DNA of 59,663 nucleotides from Gemmatimonadota bacterium (GCA_029879725.1 JAOUPR010000010.1:1-59663), one strand, 5' to 3'; shown: positions 36,046-45,358, counted from the first letter of the stretch. Made by a program: numbers and translations. The notes: generated from the sequence alone by a model not told the origin.

Positions 36046-36853
36046 ACTGGCCGGGGCCGTTCCCGATCCGGAGCGCCTCGACGTCCAGGAGTTCGGTGGG
36101 TTCGCTTTGACCCGCCACCGCCAGGTAGCCCTTCCATCCCGCCCGCTCCAGCGCCTCGCCCACCACGCGCTCCGCCAACGACGGGCGGTTGCACTCTCCC
36201 GAGAGGTGGGCCAGGACCACGCCGGCCAGCCGGGGATGTGCCAGTTCCACGGCGAAGGAGGCCGCCGCCCCGTTGGAGAGGTGCCCGTGGCTCGAGGCGA
36301 TCCGTTGTTTCACGGCGGCGGGGTACGCACTGGTGTGGAGCATGCCCTCGTCGTGGTTCGCTTCCAGCACCAGGAAGTCGCACCCCGAGAGGGCGTGGCG
36401 AATCTGTGCGGTGGGTCTCCCCAGGTCGGTGGCGACGCCGACCCGGAGGCCGGTGGTCTCGTCCACCACGGCGACACCGACGGGGTCGGCGGCATCATGG
36501 ACCGTGATGAACGGCTCCACGCGGAGGTCCCCTATGGCGAAGGGAAATCCTGCGCGATACGGATGCACGATCTCGTCTCCCCGGAGGAGGCCGTTGCAGG
36601 CGTCTCGGGTCCTCTCGGTCATGTATACCGGGGTCCCGTGCCTCCGCGCGAACACGCCGACTCCACGGGTATGGTCACCGTGGTCGTGGGTCACCACCAC
36701 CGCGTGGACGTCATGGGCCTCGAAGCCCACCATCCGGAGGCGCCGCTCCAACTCACGCGCGCTGAATCCGGCGTCCACCAGGACCGTCGTGCGCCCGCCC
36801 CGGACCAGGATGGCGTTGCCCGAGCTTCCACTTCCCAGGACGGCGAGCTTCAC
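36032..36853 (-). CDS. MBL-fold metallohydrolase, WalJ/YycJ-like
   Basis: A 273-residue metallo-beta-lactamase-fold hydrolase. GTG 36853 gives MKLAVLGSGSSGNAILVRGG, the family start; the longer open frame upstream runs into the neighbouring gene. The metal motif is VVTHDHGDHTRGVGVFARR, with later ligands in VHDAADPVGV and VGVATDLGRP, and LVLEANHDEGML. WalJ-type proteins are linked to cell-wall two-component systems, with 5' exonuclease activity in some. It is last in the response-regulator/sugar-nucleotide operon, 34 bases after the GlmU-like gene. Confidence 0.9.
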   Translation of the reverse strand: MKLAVLGSGSSGNAILVRGGRTTVLVDAGFSARELERRLRMVGFEAHDVHAVVVTHDHGDHTRGVGVFARRHGTPVYMTERTRDACNGLLRGDEIVHPYRAGFPFAIGDLRVEPFITVHDAADPVGVAVVDETTGLRVGVATDLGRPTAQIRHALSGCDFLVLEANHDEGMLHTSAYPAAVKQRIASSHGHLSNGAAASFAVELAHPRLAGVVLAHLSGECNRPSLAERVVGEALERAGWKGYLAVAGQSEPTELLDVEALRIGNGPGQFTLL

Positions 36854-36887
36854 TGGATGCTCGCGGCGGCGGTGCTTCGCCCCTCCG

Positions 36888-38105
36888 TCACCGCCATTCG
36901 GCCGTGGCCGCCCATGCCCCCTCGTAGAGGAGGCGGAGCTCGTCGGTGAGATCCACGTCGCGCCGGGCCATGGCCCGCTCGGCGACCTCCAGGAACTTCT
37001 CGATACGGTAGGGGACGGTGTCGTCCCGGCTGACCCAGCTGAAGGGCGCCACCATCGACGGGACACTTCCGCTCCCGAACACGTTGCTCCCGGCGCCCAC
37101 CACCGTCCCGGTGTTCAGGAGCGTTCCGATGCCGGTCCGGACGTGGTCGCCCAGGAAGCACCCCACCTTCATGAGGCCCGTGTCCCGGGGACCGGCCGGA
37201 GTCCACACCCGTACCGTACCGTAGTTGTTCTTGAGATCGCTGTTCGTGGTCATGGCACCCAGGTTCACCCATCGGCCCACCAGGGCGTGACCCAGGAAAC
37301 CGTCGTGGGCCTTGTTGGAATACCCCAGGATCACGCTCTCGGAGACCTCCCCGCGGATTTTGCAGACGGGCCCGATGGACGATCGCTCCACGCTCCCGCC
37401 GAGGATCGTCGTGCCGCGACCGACGAAGAGGGGACCCACGAGGCGGGCGGGTCCCTGGACCACCACGTCATCGTCGAGCACCACGGGACCCGTCCGCGAA
37501 TCCACCACCACCCCCGGCTCCACCGTCGCGCCGTCACCGAGGACGAGTGGGTGGCTCCCGAGGCGAACGACTCCCGCCGGGTGGGCGTCCACACCGGGCC
37601 GGAGGTGCTCCGCATCCGTCTCGATCCGATGGGCGTTCTCCGCGATGAGGTCCCACGGGTCTCCGAGGACGGAACCGCGCAGGGCGATGGCCGCACCCGT
37701 GACCGATCCGCCGGGTTCGCTGAGATGGTCGCGAGACGGCGTCGGTGTGCCCGGGGGGAGTCGCCACCCCACGGTCTCTCCATCGATGGTGAGGCGTACC
37801 GGGCCGTCCTCCCACTGGCGGGGAAGGTCCTGGAAGGCGAGCACCGCGCGGCTCGAGAGGACGATACGGAGACCCTGGGATCCCACTTCGTCCGCCCCCA
37901 TTCCCGGAGGAGCATCGTGCTCGCGGTAGTGCCGGACGTGTCCTTCCACCAGATGCCCCTGGCATGGAGTGGAGAAGACACGCTCGGCGCGGGCCCGGAG
38001 GGTCAGGCACCCCAGGAGGATCTCTCCCACGGGTCGGGTGAGGGACAGGGGCGCCCAGTCGCGGGCACGGGCGTCGTCGAAGAGATAGAGCGAGTGCCCG
38101 CTCAC
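36888..38105 (-). CDS. GlmU-like sugar nucleotidyltransferase with left-handed beta-helix
   Basis: A 405-residue protein of the alternative bacterial GlmU-like type: a short, weakly conserved nucleotidyltransferase-like N-terminal half beginning SLYLFDDARARDWAPLSLTR, and a C-terminal hexapeptide-repeat helix (GPVVLDDDVVVQGPARLVGP, SSIGPVCKIRGEVSESVILG, NLGAMTTNSDLKNNYGTV). GTG 38105 overlaps the manC stop by four bases. It lacks the GXGTRMXS signature of classical GlmU. It probably makes UDP-GlcNAc or acetylates a sugar phosphate, but its activity is inferred. Confidence 0.85.
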   Translation of the reverse strand: MSGHSLYLFDDARARDWAPLSLTRPVGEILLGCLTLRARAERVFSTPCQGHLVEGHVRHYREHDAPPGMGADEVGSQGLRIVLSSRAVLAFQDLPRQWEDGPVRLTIDGETVGWRLPPGTPTPSRDHLSEPGGSVTGAAIALRGSVLGDPWDLIAENAHRIETDAEHLRPGVDAHPAGVVRLGSHPLVLGDGATVEPGVVVDSRTGPVVLDDDVVVQGPARLVGPLFVGRGTTILGGSVERSSIGPVCKIRGEVSESVILGYSNKAHDGFLGHALVGRWVNLGAMTTNSDLKNNYGTVRVWTPAGPRDTGLMKVGCFLGDHVRTGIGTLLNTGTVVGAGSNVFGSGSVPSMVAPFSWVSRDDTVPYRIEKFLEVAERAMARRDVDLTDELRLLYEGAWAATAEWR

Positions 38106-39142
38106 ACGTCCTCCACCCGCGCCACGAGGCTCTTCAAGCGCGGAGCCAGGTCCCGACGCGTCACCAGCGTCACGTCGCCGGAGCGCACCACCACCAGGTC
38201 GTCCACGCCGAACAGGACCAGGTGTCCCTCCTCCGCCCACACCACGTTGCCCGTGCCGTCCACCACGGAGACGTGACCTTGCGCGACGTTCCCTTCCCGG
38301 TCGCCGGCACGCGTGCGGGCCAGCGCTTCCCAGCTTCCCACGTCGTCCCATCGAAAGGTGGCTTCGACCATTCCCACACGGGCGCTCCGTTCCAGGACCG
38401 CCTCGTCCACGGTGCACACCGGCACCGCGGAGAAGAATGTGGCGTCGCCTTCGTCCAGGGCGGGGAAGCAGGCCGCCACCCGGGGTGCCGTGGTGGTCAC
38501 CTCTTCAAGGAAGACGTCCGCCCTCCACACGAAGATACCGCTGTTCCAGACGTACCCCTCGTCCATGTAGCGCCGCGCGGTGTCCTCGTCCGGCTTCTCG
38601 TGGAACGCCTTCACCCGGGACGCGCGGGTGCCGCCGGGCGCGGAGATGGGCGCCCCGCGCTGGATGTGTCCGAAGCCCGTCTCGATCCGGTCCGGGACCA
38701 CTCCGATGGTGAGCAGCATGCGCTGCGTGTCGGCGATGGCGGCGGCGGCGAGCACGGTGGACCGGAACGACTCCAGGGGGTCGATGAGATGGTCCGCGTG
38801 CAGGGAAACGATGATGGCGTCGGGATCCTCCGCGCGGATCCGGTGGGCGGCCCATGCCAACACCGGGCACGTACCCCGCGCTTCGGGCTCCACCATGTAG
38901 GATTCGTCCGGGAGGTCCGGAAGGACCCGCCGGAAGGGCTCCATCAGGCGTTCGCCGGCAAGGATGCGGAGGCGTGCGTCCGGCACCAGGGAGCGGGCCC
39001 GTTCGACGGTGTCTCGGATGAGGGGCCGTGAGCTGGCGAGGGGAAGGAGTTGCTTGGGCCGTTCCGGCGTGCTCGCGGGCCAGAAGCGGGAACCGACCCC
39101 ACCCGCCAGGATCACGATCCAGAGGTGATCGTCAGTTCGCAT
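38102..39142 (-). CDS. manC: Mannose-1-phosphate guanylyltransferase
   Basis: A 346-residue nucleotidyltransferase making GDP-mannose. Signature VILAGGVGSRFWPASTPERP near residue 9, MVEPEARGTCPVLAWAAHRI, VSLHADHLIDPLESFRSTVL, and the pattern GYVWNSGIFVWRADVFLEEV are typical of the ManC/RfbM NTP-transferase domain. It is the short form without the C-terminal isomerase domain. Its start lies inside the 3' end of the response-regulator gene (11-base overlap). Confidence 0.93.
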   Translation of the reverse strand: MRTDDHLWIVILAGGVGSRFWPASTPERPKQLLPLASSRPLIRDTVERARSLVPDARLRILAGERLMEPFRRVLPDLPDESYMVEPEARGTCPVLAWAAHRIRAEDPDAIIVSLHADHLIDPLESFRSTVLAAAAIADTQRMLLTIGVVPDRIETGFGHIQRGAPISAPGGTRASRVKAFHEKPDEDTARRYMDEGYVWNSGIFVWRADVFLEEVTTTAPRVAACFPALDEGDATFFSAVPVCTVDEAVLERSARVGMVEATFRWDDVGSWEALARTRAGDREGNVAQGHVSVVDGTGNVVWAEEGHLVLFGVDDLVVVRSGDVTLVTRRDLAPRLKSLVARVEDV

Positions 39143-39536
39143 CGCCCAGGATTTCGTGTATTCTGGCCAGGAGCTTCTTGGGGCTGAAGGGCTTGGTCAG
39201 GAAGTCGGTCGCGCCCCGCGCCAGAGCCGCGTCCCGGTCCGTGTCCTGTCCCTTGGCCGTCAGGATGAAGACCGGCGTGTGCAGCCGCGTCGGATTCCGG
39301 CGCACCTCGTCGAGGACCTCGATTCCGGATGCGCCGGGCATCATGAGATCCAGGAGGATGAAGTCGTAGGGTACGTCTTCACGGACCCTCTCGATGGCCG
39401 CGTCACCGTCACTCACCTGATCGACGGTGAAGAGATCATTCTCGAGGATGGTGACCAGAACCCTGCGAATGTGGGGCTCGTCATCGGCGACGAGCACCCG
39501 CTTGGGAGGTGGATCGGACGGGGAATCACGGATCAT
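39132..39536 (-). CDS. Receiver-only response regulator
   Basis: A 134-residue CheY-like receiver with no output domain. The acidic pair is ADDE (Asp18-19), the phosphorylation site is Asp63 in LLDLMMPGASG, the Thr is in FILTAKG and the Lys in TKPFSPKK. It heads the operon with manC, the GlmU-like and WalJ-like genes and overlaps manC, which suggests a regulatory link with sugar-nucleotide supply. No kinase is adjacent; the kinase at 41612 is nearby but divergent. Confidence 0.95.
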   Translation of the reverse strand: MIRDSPSDPPPKRVLVADDEPHIRRVLVTILENDLFTVDQVSDGDAAIERVREDVPYDFILLDLMMPGASGIEVLDEVRRNPTRLHTPVFILTAKGQDTDRDAALARGATDFLTKPFSPKKLLARIHEILGDAN

Positions 39537-39577
39537 GCAGACCTCGTAGGCCCGGGGTGCGGCCGGCGACGGGCGGG

Positions 39578-39606
39578 AACCTACCGGCCGGGTGGGGTAA
39601 AGTCAA
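39578..39606 (-). promoter_or_regulatory. Candidate promoter for the response regulator-manC operon
   Basis: On the minus strand TTGACT (39606-39601), a 17-base spacer and TAGGTT (39583-39578) precede the ATG at 39536 by about 40 bases. The -35 is good, the -10 moderate (three of six). The divergent region also holds a TTGACA on the plus strand at 39629-39634, but it has no good -10 at normal spacing. Confidence 0.45.
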
Positions 39607-39700
39607 GAAAATCAGGGACTTTGCGCCCTTGACACCCACGTCGCGGCTCCGGCAACTTTCGCCCCCCATCCCATGCCCGGAGTCCTGGAGATCGCCCGGA

Positions 39701-40294
39701 ATGAATGAGTTCGAAAATCGGTACGCCGGTACGCGTCGCACGGCCCTGGTGGCCACCCTCGCCATTCTGGCGATGGGGGCGTTGTCCGCGTGCGGAGACG
39801 ATCCCTTCGCGGTGCGGTGGAGCGCGGACCCCGACACGGTCCTCCTTTATTCCCTCGGCCGGCCGGAGTTGAACCTGGTGGCCGGGTACGACTTCTTCAA
39901 TCGCCGGGCGGTTCGCGTGGAGTCGCCCGACGCCACGGGATCGTGGGACGTGGCGGTGGACACCCGCGACGGCCGGATCGTGCTCGTGACTCCCCAGGTC
40001 CTGGGAGTGGATTCGAAGGCGGGGATCGCCACCATGGAGGGGCTGACCTTCGACGAGGTGACGGAAGCGCCCGCGGACACGACGGCGTACGTGACCGACG
40101 TCGCCGTTCCCATGACGGAGGGCGCGGTATACGTGGTGCGCACGAATCGACGCCCCGGGGCCTTCGGGAGCCGGTGTGCCTTCTATGCCAAGATGCAGGC
40201 GCTGAACGTGGACGTGACGGCTCAGACCCTGACCTTCGTCTTCGACGGCGCCCGCGCCTGCAACAGCCGCGACCTCGTACCGACCGAAGGGTAG
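39701..40294 (+). CDS. Putative lipoprotein of unknown function
   Basis: A 197-residue lipoprotein. ATG 39701 precedes a basic N-region and a hydrophobic core that ends in the lipobox LSAC (MGALSACGDD), so the protein is lipid-anchored. The mature domain contains GSWDVAVDTRDGRIVLVTPQ and ends with a Cys pair region (GSRCAFYAKMQALNVDV, DGARACNSRDL) that could form a disulfide. No known domain. It starts only a few bases before serS (6-base gap) and so opens that operon. Confidence 0.8.
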   Translation: MNEFENRYAGTRRTALVATLAILAMGALSACGDDPFAVRWSADPDTVLLYSLGRPELNLVAGYDFFNRRAVRVESPDATGSWDVAVDTRDGRIVLVTPQVLGVDSKAGIATMEGLTFDEVTEAPADTTAYVTDVAVPMTEGAVYVVRTNRRPGAFGSRCAFYAKMQALNVDVTAQTLTFVFDGARACNSRDLVPTEG

Positions 40295-40300
40295 GGGTCG

Positions 40301-41578
40301 ATGCTCGACGTTCGACTTTTTCGGCACGAACCGGAGAAGGTCAGAGGCGCGCTGGCTCGACGGGGTGACGAAACGCTTCCCCCTTTGGTGGACGAGGTCC
40401 GCACGCTGGACGAGCATCGTCGCGCCGCGCTGGCCGAGGTCAACGACCTGAAGGCGGAGCGGAACGAGGCCTCGAAGAAGATCGGCGCACTGAAGCGCGC
40501 GGGAGAGCCCGCCGACGAGTACATCGAGTCCATGCGGGTGGTGGGGGAACGCATCGCCGCCCTGGACGAGGAGGTGAGGGATGCGGAGCAGCGCATCGAG
40601 GAGATCCTCCTGGCCACCCCCAATCTTCCCATGGACGAGGTTCCCGCCGGCGGCGAGGCGGAGAATCAGGTCGTCCACACGCGCGGCGAGGAGAGGGAGT
40701 TCGGCTTCACGCCACGTCCCCACTGGGACCTGGCGGAGGCGCTGGGGATCCTCGACCTTCCGCGGGGAGCCAAGATCTCCGGATCCGGCTTTCCCGTACT
40801 GAGGGGTGCGGGGGCTCGGTTGCAACGGGGGCTGATCAACTTCTTCCTGGACGTCCACGTGGCGGAGCACGGGTACGAGGAGCTGCGCGTGCCGTACCTG
40901 GTCACCCGCGAGACCCTCACCGGCACCGGCCAGCTGCCGAAGTTCTCCGAGGAGTCGTACCTGGCGGAGCGGGACGACCTCTGGCTGATTCCCACCGCCG
41001 AGGTTCCCGTCACCAACATGCATCGCGACGAGCTCCTCGAGTTCGACCGGCTTCCGGTGCGGTACACCGCCTACTCTCCGTGCTTCCGCCGGGAGGCGGG
41101 TGCGGCCGGGAAGGACACCCGGGGGCTCCTGCGGGTCCATCAGTTCGACAAGGTGGAGCTGGTGCGGTACGAGGCTCCGGAGCGGAGCAGGGAGGCCCTC
41201 GAGGAGCTCACACGGGAGGCGGAGGTACTCCTGGAGCGGTTGGGTCTCCGTTATCGCAGACTCCTCCTCGCCACCGGAGACCTTGGATTCAGTTCGGCCA
41301 TGACGTACGATCTGGAGGTGTGGGCACCCGGGGTGGAGAAATGGCTCGAGGTGTCGAGTTGTTCGGTCTTCACCGACTACCAGTCGAGGCGGGCCAACAT
41401 CCGCTTCCGCCGCGCCCAGGCCGAGAAGCCCGAGTTCGTGCACACGCTCAATGGTTCTGGGTTGGCGTTGCCGCGGATCATGGCGTGCCTGATCGAGCAC
41501 TTCCAGGAGGAGGACGGCAGCGTGACGCTCCCCGAAGCCATCCGGCCGTACGTCGGGATGGACCGTCTGACAGTGTAG
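40301..41578 (+). CDS. serS: Seryl-tRNA synthetase
   Basis: A 425-residue class II synthetase that charges tRNA-Ser. The N-terminal coiled-coil arm (about 25-100) is MLDVRLFRHEPEKVRGALAR onward. Class II motifs: motif 2 around PCFRREAGAAGKDTRGLLRVH QFDKVEL (read FRREAGAAGKDTRGLLRVHQ), motif 3 around NGSGLALPRIMACLIEHFQE. Serine-site residues TAEVPVTN and SSCSVFTDYQSRRANIRF are intact. Confidence 0.98.
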   Translation: MLDVRLFRHEPEKVRGALARRGDETLPPLVDEVRTLDEHRRAALAEVNDLKAERNEASKKIGALKRAGEPADEYIESMRVVGERIAALDEEVRDAEQRIEEILLATPNLPMDEVPAGGEAENQVVHTRGEEREFGFTPRPHWDLAEALGILDLPRGAKISGSGFPVLRGAGARLQRGLINFFLDVHVAEHGYEELRVPYLVTRETLTGTGQLPKFSEESYLAERDDLWLIPTAEVPVTNMHRDELLEFDRLPVRYTAYSPCFRREAGAAGKDTRGLLRVHQFDKVELVRYEAPERSREALEELTREAEVLLERLGLRYRRLLLATGDLGFSSAMTYDLEVWAPGVEKWLEVSSCSVFTDYQSRRANIRFRRAQAEKPEFVHTLNGSGLALPRIMACLIEHFQEEDGSVTLPEAIRPYVGMDRLTV

Positions 41579-41611
41579 CCGGCAGGTGCCCGCCGCGTCC
41601 GCCCCACCGAG

Positions 41612-42790
41612 ATGATCCGCATCAAATGGCCGCTCGCGCTGGCCACGCTCTTCGTGCTCCTGCTCGGTTCGTACCTCGTGTACACCCAACAGATCCGGAG
41701 CGCGCTGCAGTCGGATGCGGAGACCCTCACCCAGATCTTCGCGGAGGTCCAGGCGGGGATCACGGATCCGGATCCCTCCCGGGCCGAGAACACGCTCTTC
41801 AGGCTCCAGACCATCATCCGGGAGTCGGGGGTCCCCCTGGTGCAGACGGGACAGGGTGACACCGTACTGGCAGCGGTGAACCTCCCCTTCGAGGTGGATC
41901 TCGACACCCGGGAGGGGCAGGCCAGGGTTCGGGTGTATCTGCGCGAACTCGATGCGCGCAATCCTCCCGTGGGATCACCGGACCTCCTGCACATCCACTT
42001 CGGCGACACGCCGGAGTTGAGAAGGCTGGAGTGGGTTCCCTGGCTGCAGGCGGGAGGCTTGCTCCTCACCGTCGTGGTGGGATTCACCATGATCCGGTAC
42101 CAGCGTGGGGTGGAGAGCGAGCGAGCCTGGACCTCCATGGCGCGCGAGCTGGCCCATCAGCTCGGGACGCCGCTCTCGTCCCTGCAGGGGTGGCTGGAGG
42201 TGTTGCGTCTGCGGCCCGCGGAGCGTCCAGGGGCGCTGAAGGAAGGAGAGATCGCCGACGCCATCGAAGAGGATCTGGAGCGGCTGGAGCGCGTCAGCCA
42301 CCGTTTCGAGCTCATCGGGAGGGAACCCGAACGGGTCAGCGTGTCGCTCAAGGCCGTGGTGGGTGACCTGGAGCGCTATCTCGCCGCCCGGCTCCCCAGG
42401 TTGGGCAGAGGCGTGGAGCTCACCGTGGACGTACCGGAAACGCTGCCCCCGGTGGAAGCGAACAAGGTCCTCCTCATCTGGGCCCTCGAGAACATCGTGA
42501 AGAACGCGCTCGACGCCCTGGCGGGCCGGGGGGGGCGCATTTCCATCTATGCCCGCGACGTGGGTGGAGGGTGGGTCAGTCTCCGCATCCGTGACACCGG
42601 CCCCGGCGTCGATCCCGAGATCCGCGACCGGATCTTCGAGCCCGGGGTCAGCACCAAATCGGGGGGATGGGGCGTCGGATTGGCGCTTTCCCGCCGTATC
42701 GTCCAGGGGGTTCACCGGGGGCGCATCGAGCTTCTCGACGGGACCGAAGGAACCACATTCCAGATCCGATTGCCCATCGCCGATGACTGA
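41612..42790 (+). CDS. Membrane sensor histidine kinase with variant H-box
   Basis: A 392-residue kinase with two membrane helices (about residues 8-24 and 144-162) flanking a small periplasmic sensor of about 120 residues. The phosphorylation motif is MARELAHQLGTPLSSLQGW with His182; the residue after His is Gln where the HisKA family normally has Glu or Asp. The HATPase part has N-box IWALENIVKNALDAL, IRDTGPGVDPEIRDRIFEPG and GGWGVGLALSRRIV. No response regulator is adjacent. It starts 33 bases after serS and overlaps the helicase start by eight bases. Confidence 0.93.
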   Translation: MIRIKWPLALATLFVLLLGSYLVYTQQIRSALQSDAETLTQIFAEVQAGITDPDPSRAENTLFRLQTIIRESGVPLVQTGQGDTVLAAVNLPFEVDLDTREGQARVRVYLRELDARNPPVGSPDLLHIHFGDTPELRRLEWVPWLQAGGLLLTVVVGFTMIRYQRGVESERAWTSMARELAHQLGTPLSSLQGWLEVLRLRPAERPGALKEGEIADAIEEDLERLERVSHRFELIGREPERVSVSLKAVVGDLERYLAARLPRLGRGVELTVDVPETLPPVEANKVLLIWALENIVKNALDALAGRGGRISIYARDVGGGWVSLRIRDTGPGVDPEIRDRIFEPGVSTKSGGWGVGLALSRRIVQGVHRGRIELLDGTEGTTFQIRLPIADD

Positions 42791-45056
42791 AGCTCCAGCA
42801 ACCCTGATCCATCTGAATCCGGAACAACGAGCGGCCGCCGAACACTTCGAGGGCCCTCTCCTCGTCCTCGCCGGAGCGGGGTCGGGGAAGACCCGCGTGC
42901 TCACGTCCCGGGTGTGCCACCTGATCCGCGAGCATGGCGTGGCGCCGGATCGGATCCTGGCGGTGACTTTCACCAACAAGGCCGCCGGGGAAATGAGGGA
43001 ACGGATCACCGGGATGCTGGGAGGCGAGCCCAGGGGGATCTGGGTCGGGACCTTCCACGCCATCGGCGCCCGCATCATGCGGCGCCACGCCGAGCTCCTG
43101 GGGTGGAATCGGCAATTCACCATCTTCGACCAGGAGCAGACTCTACGCCTGGTCAAGAAGGTGGAGGAAGGGGTGGGGCTGGATCCGAAGCGATGGAGCC
43201 CCAAGGCCATGCGCGCGGAGATGAGTGCCGCGAAGAACCAACTGGTGACCGCGGAGGACTTCGCCCGCGACCACGAGGAGGGCTTCGACCTGTTCCTGAA
43301 GAACGTGGCGAAGGTGTTTCCCGCGTATCAGGCGTCGCTCAAGGAACAGAACGCGTTCGACTTCGATGATCTCCTCACCCGGCCGGTGGAACTCTTCGAG
43401 ACGTTCCCGCACCTCCTGGACCAATACCGCGATCGCTTCTCGTTCCTCCTGGTCGACGAGTACCAGGACACCAACCACGCGCAGTTCCGGTTCCTGGAGC
43501 TCCTGGGGTCCGAGCACGGGAACATGATGGTCGTGGGAGACGACGATCAGAGCATCTATGGTTGGAGGGGCGCGGACATCCGCAACATCCTGGACTTCGA
43601 AAAGACCTTTCCCGGCGCCCGGGTGGTACGTCTCGAAGAGAACTACCGCTCGACTCAGCGGATCCTGGACGCCGCCAACGCCGTCATCAGCGAGAACCTC
43701 AACCGGAAGGGGAAGACGCTGCGTACCAGCCGCTCCGGGGGAGAACTGGTCACCCGTGCCGAGACGTTCGACGAGACCGACGAGGCACGATTCATCGTGG
43801 ACGAGATCAAGGCTCGCCTGGGGGAGCACCCCGATCTGGTTCGCAGCTCCTTCGCAGTCCTCTACCGCACCAACGCCCAGGCCCGCGCCCTGGAAGACGC
43901 GTTCCGGCGAGACGGGATGCCCTATCAGGTGGTGGGAGGGGTACGCTTCTACGAGCGGAGGGAGATCCAGGACCTCCTCGCCTACCTGCGGATCATCTCC
44001 AATCCCCTGGACGGCGTGGCGTTCGACCGGGTGGTGAACTATCCGCGACGCGGCGTCGGGGGGGCCTCCCTGGAGCGCCTCGCGTCCTGGGCCGCCGAAC
44101 AGGGAGTCTCCTTGCTGGATGCCGCGCTCCGCGCCGAAGAGGTGCCGGAAGTGTCGTCGTCCGCGCGACGGGGGCTCGGGCAGTTCGCCGACCTGATCCA
44201 GCGTTTCAGCGCCCGGGCTGCGTTGGCCTCCGTGGGGGTGGTGCTCCAGGAACTCGTCGAGGAGCTCGACCTGGTGCGCCATCTCCAGGACGAGGGCCCC
44301 GACGGGGAGGACAGGGTGCGCAACGTGAACGAGCTCGTGGCCGGTGCCATGGACTTCGACGCCGAACTGGTCCAGTCCATGGAGGGCGAGGACCTGGACC
44401 GCTTCACCGAGCTGGACCTCTTCCTTCAGCAGGTCGCGCTGGTGGCCGACGTGGACCGGCTCGACCCGGACGCGGACACGGTGACCCTCATGACGCTCCA
44501 CAACGCGAAGGGGCTCGAGTTTCCGGTGGTGTTCATCGCGGGGCTGGAGGATGGGCTCTTTCCCCTGGGAAGGGCGTACGACGATCCCGCGGTCCTGGAG
44601 GAGGAGCGCCGGCTCTTCTACGTGGGGATCACCCGCGCCGAAGAGAAGCTCGTGCTCACCTGGGCGCGACAGCGCCGCCGCGCCGGCGAGTTCACGTACG
44701 GGCGACTTTCCCATTTCGTGGAGTCCATTCCCGACGAGCTCATCGAGGGTAGACGCAGTGCGAGGCTGGTGGGCTCGGCCGGGTCCACGCCGCATCGGTC
44801 CTTCGCAGAGCGTCGCCGCGATACCGTCGCCGAGACGGCCGTCTTCGATCCGGACCCGGTGGTGGAGACCGGGATGAACCAGGACCAGCCGCGCCTGGTC
44901 AAGGGAGAGCGCGTGGTGCATCCCACCTTCGGGTCCGGCTCGGTTGCCGGAATCAGCGGATTCGGGAAGGATCTCAAGGTGACGGTGGACTTCGACACGG
45001 TGGGAACGAAGAAGTTGCTCGTACGTTACGCGAACCTGGAAAAGGACTGGATGTGA
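42783..45056 (+). CDS. pcrA: ATP-dependent DNA helicase PcrA/UvrD
   Basis: A 757-residue SF1A helicase. ATG 42783 (MTEAPATLIHLNPEQRAAAE) is used; the longer open frame is overlap with the kinase. Motifs: Walker A AGAGSGKTRVL (about 31-41), Ia AVTFTNKAAGEM, II LLVDEYQDTNHAQF, III VVGDDDQSIYGWRGA, IV ENYRSTQRIL, V VTLMTLHNAKGLEFPVVFI, VI EERRLFYVGITRAEEKLVL. A C-terminal domain around RVVHPTFGSGSVAG is the Tudor-like segment of PcrA that binds RNA polymerase. Functions in nucleotide excision repair and replication. Confidence 0.96.
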   Translation: MTEAPATLIHLNPEQRAAAEHFEGPLLVLAGAGSGKTRVLTSRVCHLIREHGVAPDRILAVTFTNKAAGEMRERITGMLGGEPRGIWVGTFHAIGARIMRRHAELLGWNRQFTIFDQEQTLRLVKKVEEGVGLDPKRWSPKAMRAEMSAAKNQLVTAEDFARDHEEGFDLFLKNVAKVFPAYQASLKEQNAFDFDDLLTRPVELFETFPHLLDQYRDRFSFLLVDEYQDTNHAQFRFLELLGSEHGNMMVVGDDDQSIYGWRGADIRNILDFEKTFPGARVVRLEENYRSTQRILDAANAVISENLNRKGKTLRTSRSGGELVTRAETFDETDEARFIVDEIKARLGEHPDLVRSSFAVLYRTNAQARALEDAFRRDGMPYQVVGGVRFYERREIQDLLAYLRIISNPLDGVAFDRVVNYPRRGVGGASLERLASWAAEQGVSLLDAALRAEEVPEVSSSARRGLGQFADLIQRFSARAALASVGVVLQELVEELDLVRHLQDEGPDGEDRVRNVNELVAGAMDFDAELVQSMEGEDLDRFTELDLFLQQVALVADVDRLDPDADTVTLMTLHNAKGLEFPVVFIAGLEDGLFPLGRAYDDPAVLEEERRLFYVGITRAEEKLVLTWARQRRRAGEFTYGRLSHFVESIPDELIEGRRSARLVGSAGSTPHRSFAERRRDTVAETAVFDPDPVVETGMNQDQPRLVKGERVVHPTFGSGSVAGISGFGKDLKVTVDFDTVGTKKLLVRYANLEKDWM

Positions 45057-45358
45057 GCGTCGTACCCGAGGAAGTGCGCCGGATGGCGGCGTTGGCGAGG
45101 ATCCGCCTCGACGACGGGGAGGTCCTGGGTCTGGTGGAGGACCTCAACCGCATCCTGGAGCACGTGGACGTCCTTCGCGAGGTCGCCACGGGGGGTGACG
45201 GGGAGGCGGGTCCTTCCGTGGCGGAGGGGATGGGGACCCGGGGTGCGGAGGCGGACCATCGGGATCCTCTGGAAGCGCCGCTGGCGGAGTTCGCTCCGGA
45301 CTTCCGGGAAGGGTTCTTCGTGGTGCCGCGCCTTCCCGGACTGGAGGTGGACGAGTGA
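45053..45358 (+). CDS. gatC: Asp-tRNA(Asn)/Glu-tRNA(Gln) amidotransferase subunit C
   Basis: A 101-residue GatC, starting GTG 45053 with a GTGA overlap with the helicase stop. The family pattern is EEVRRMAALARIRLDDGEVL followed by LVEDLNRILEHVDVLREV, and the tail LAEFAPDFREGFFVVPRLP. It clamps GatA and GatB together. It begins a gatCAB run joined by four-base overlaps. Confidence 0.96.
   Translation: MSVVPEEVRRMAALARIRLDDGEVLGLVEDLNRILEHVDVLREVATGGDGEAGPSVAEGMGTRGAEADHRDPLEAPLAEFAPDFREGFFVVPRLPGLEVDE

Noticed and set aside
39629..39657. TTGACA as a plus-strand promoter for the lipoprotein-serS operon
   Set aside because: No acceptable -10 at 16-18 bases (GCAACT or CAACTT); kept only as a note in the divergent region.
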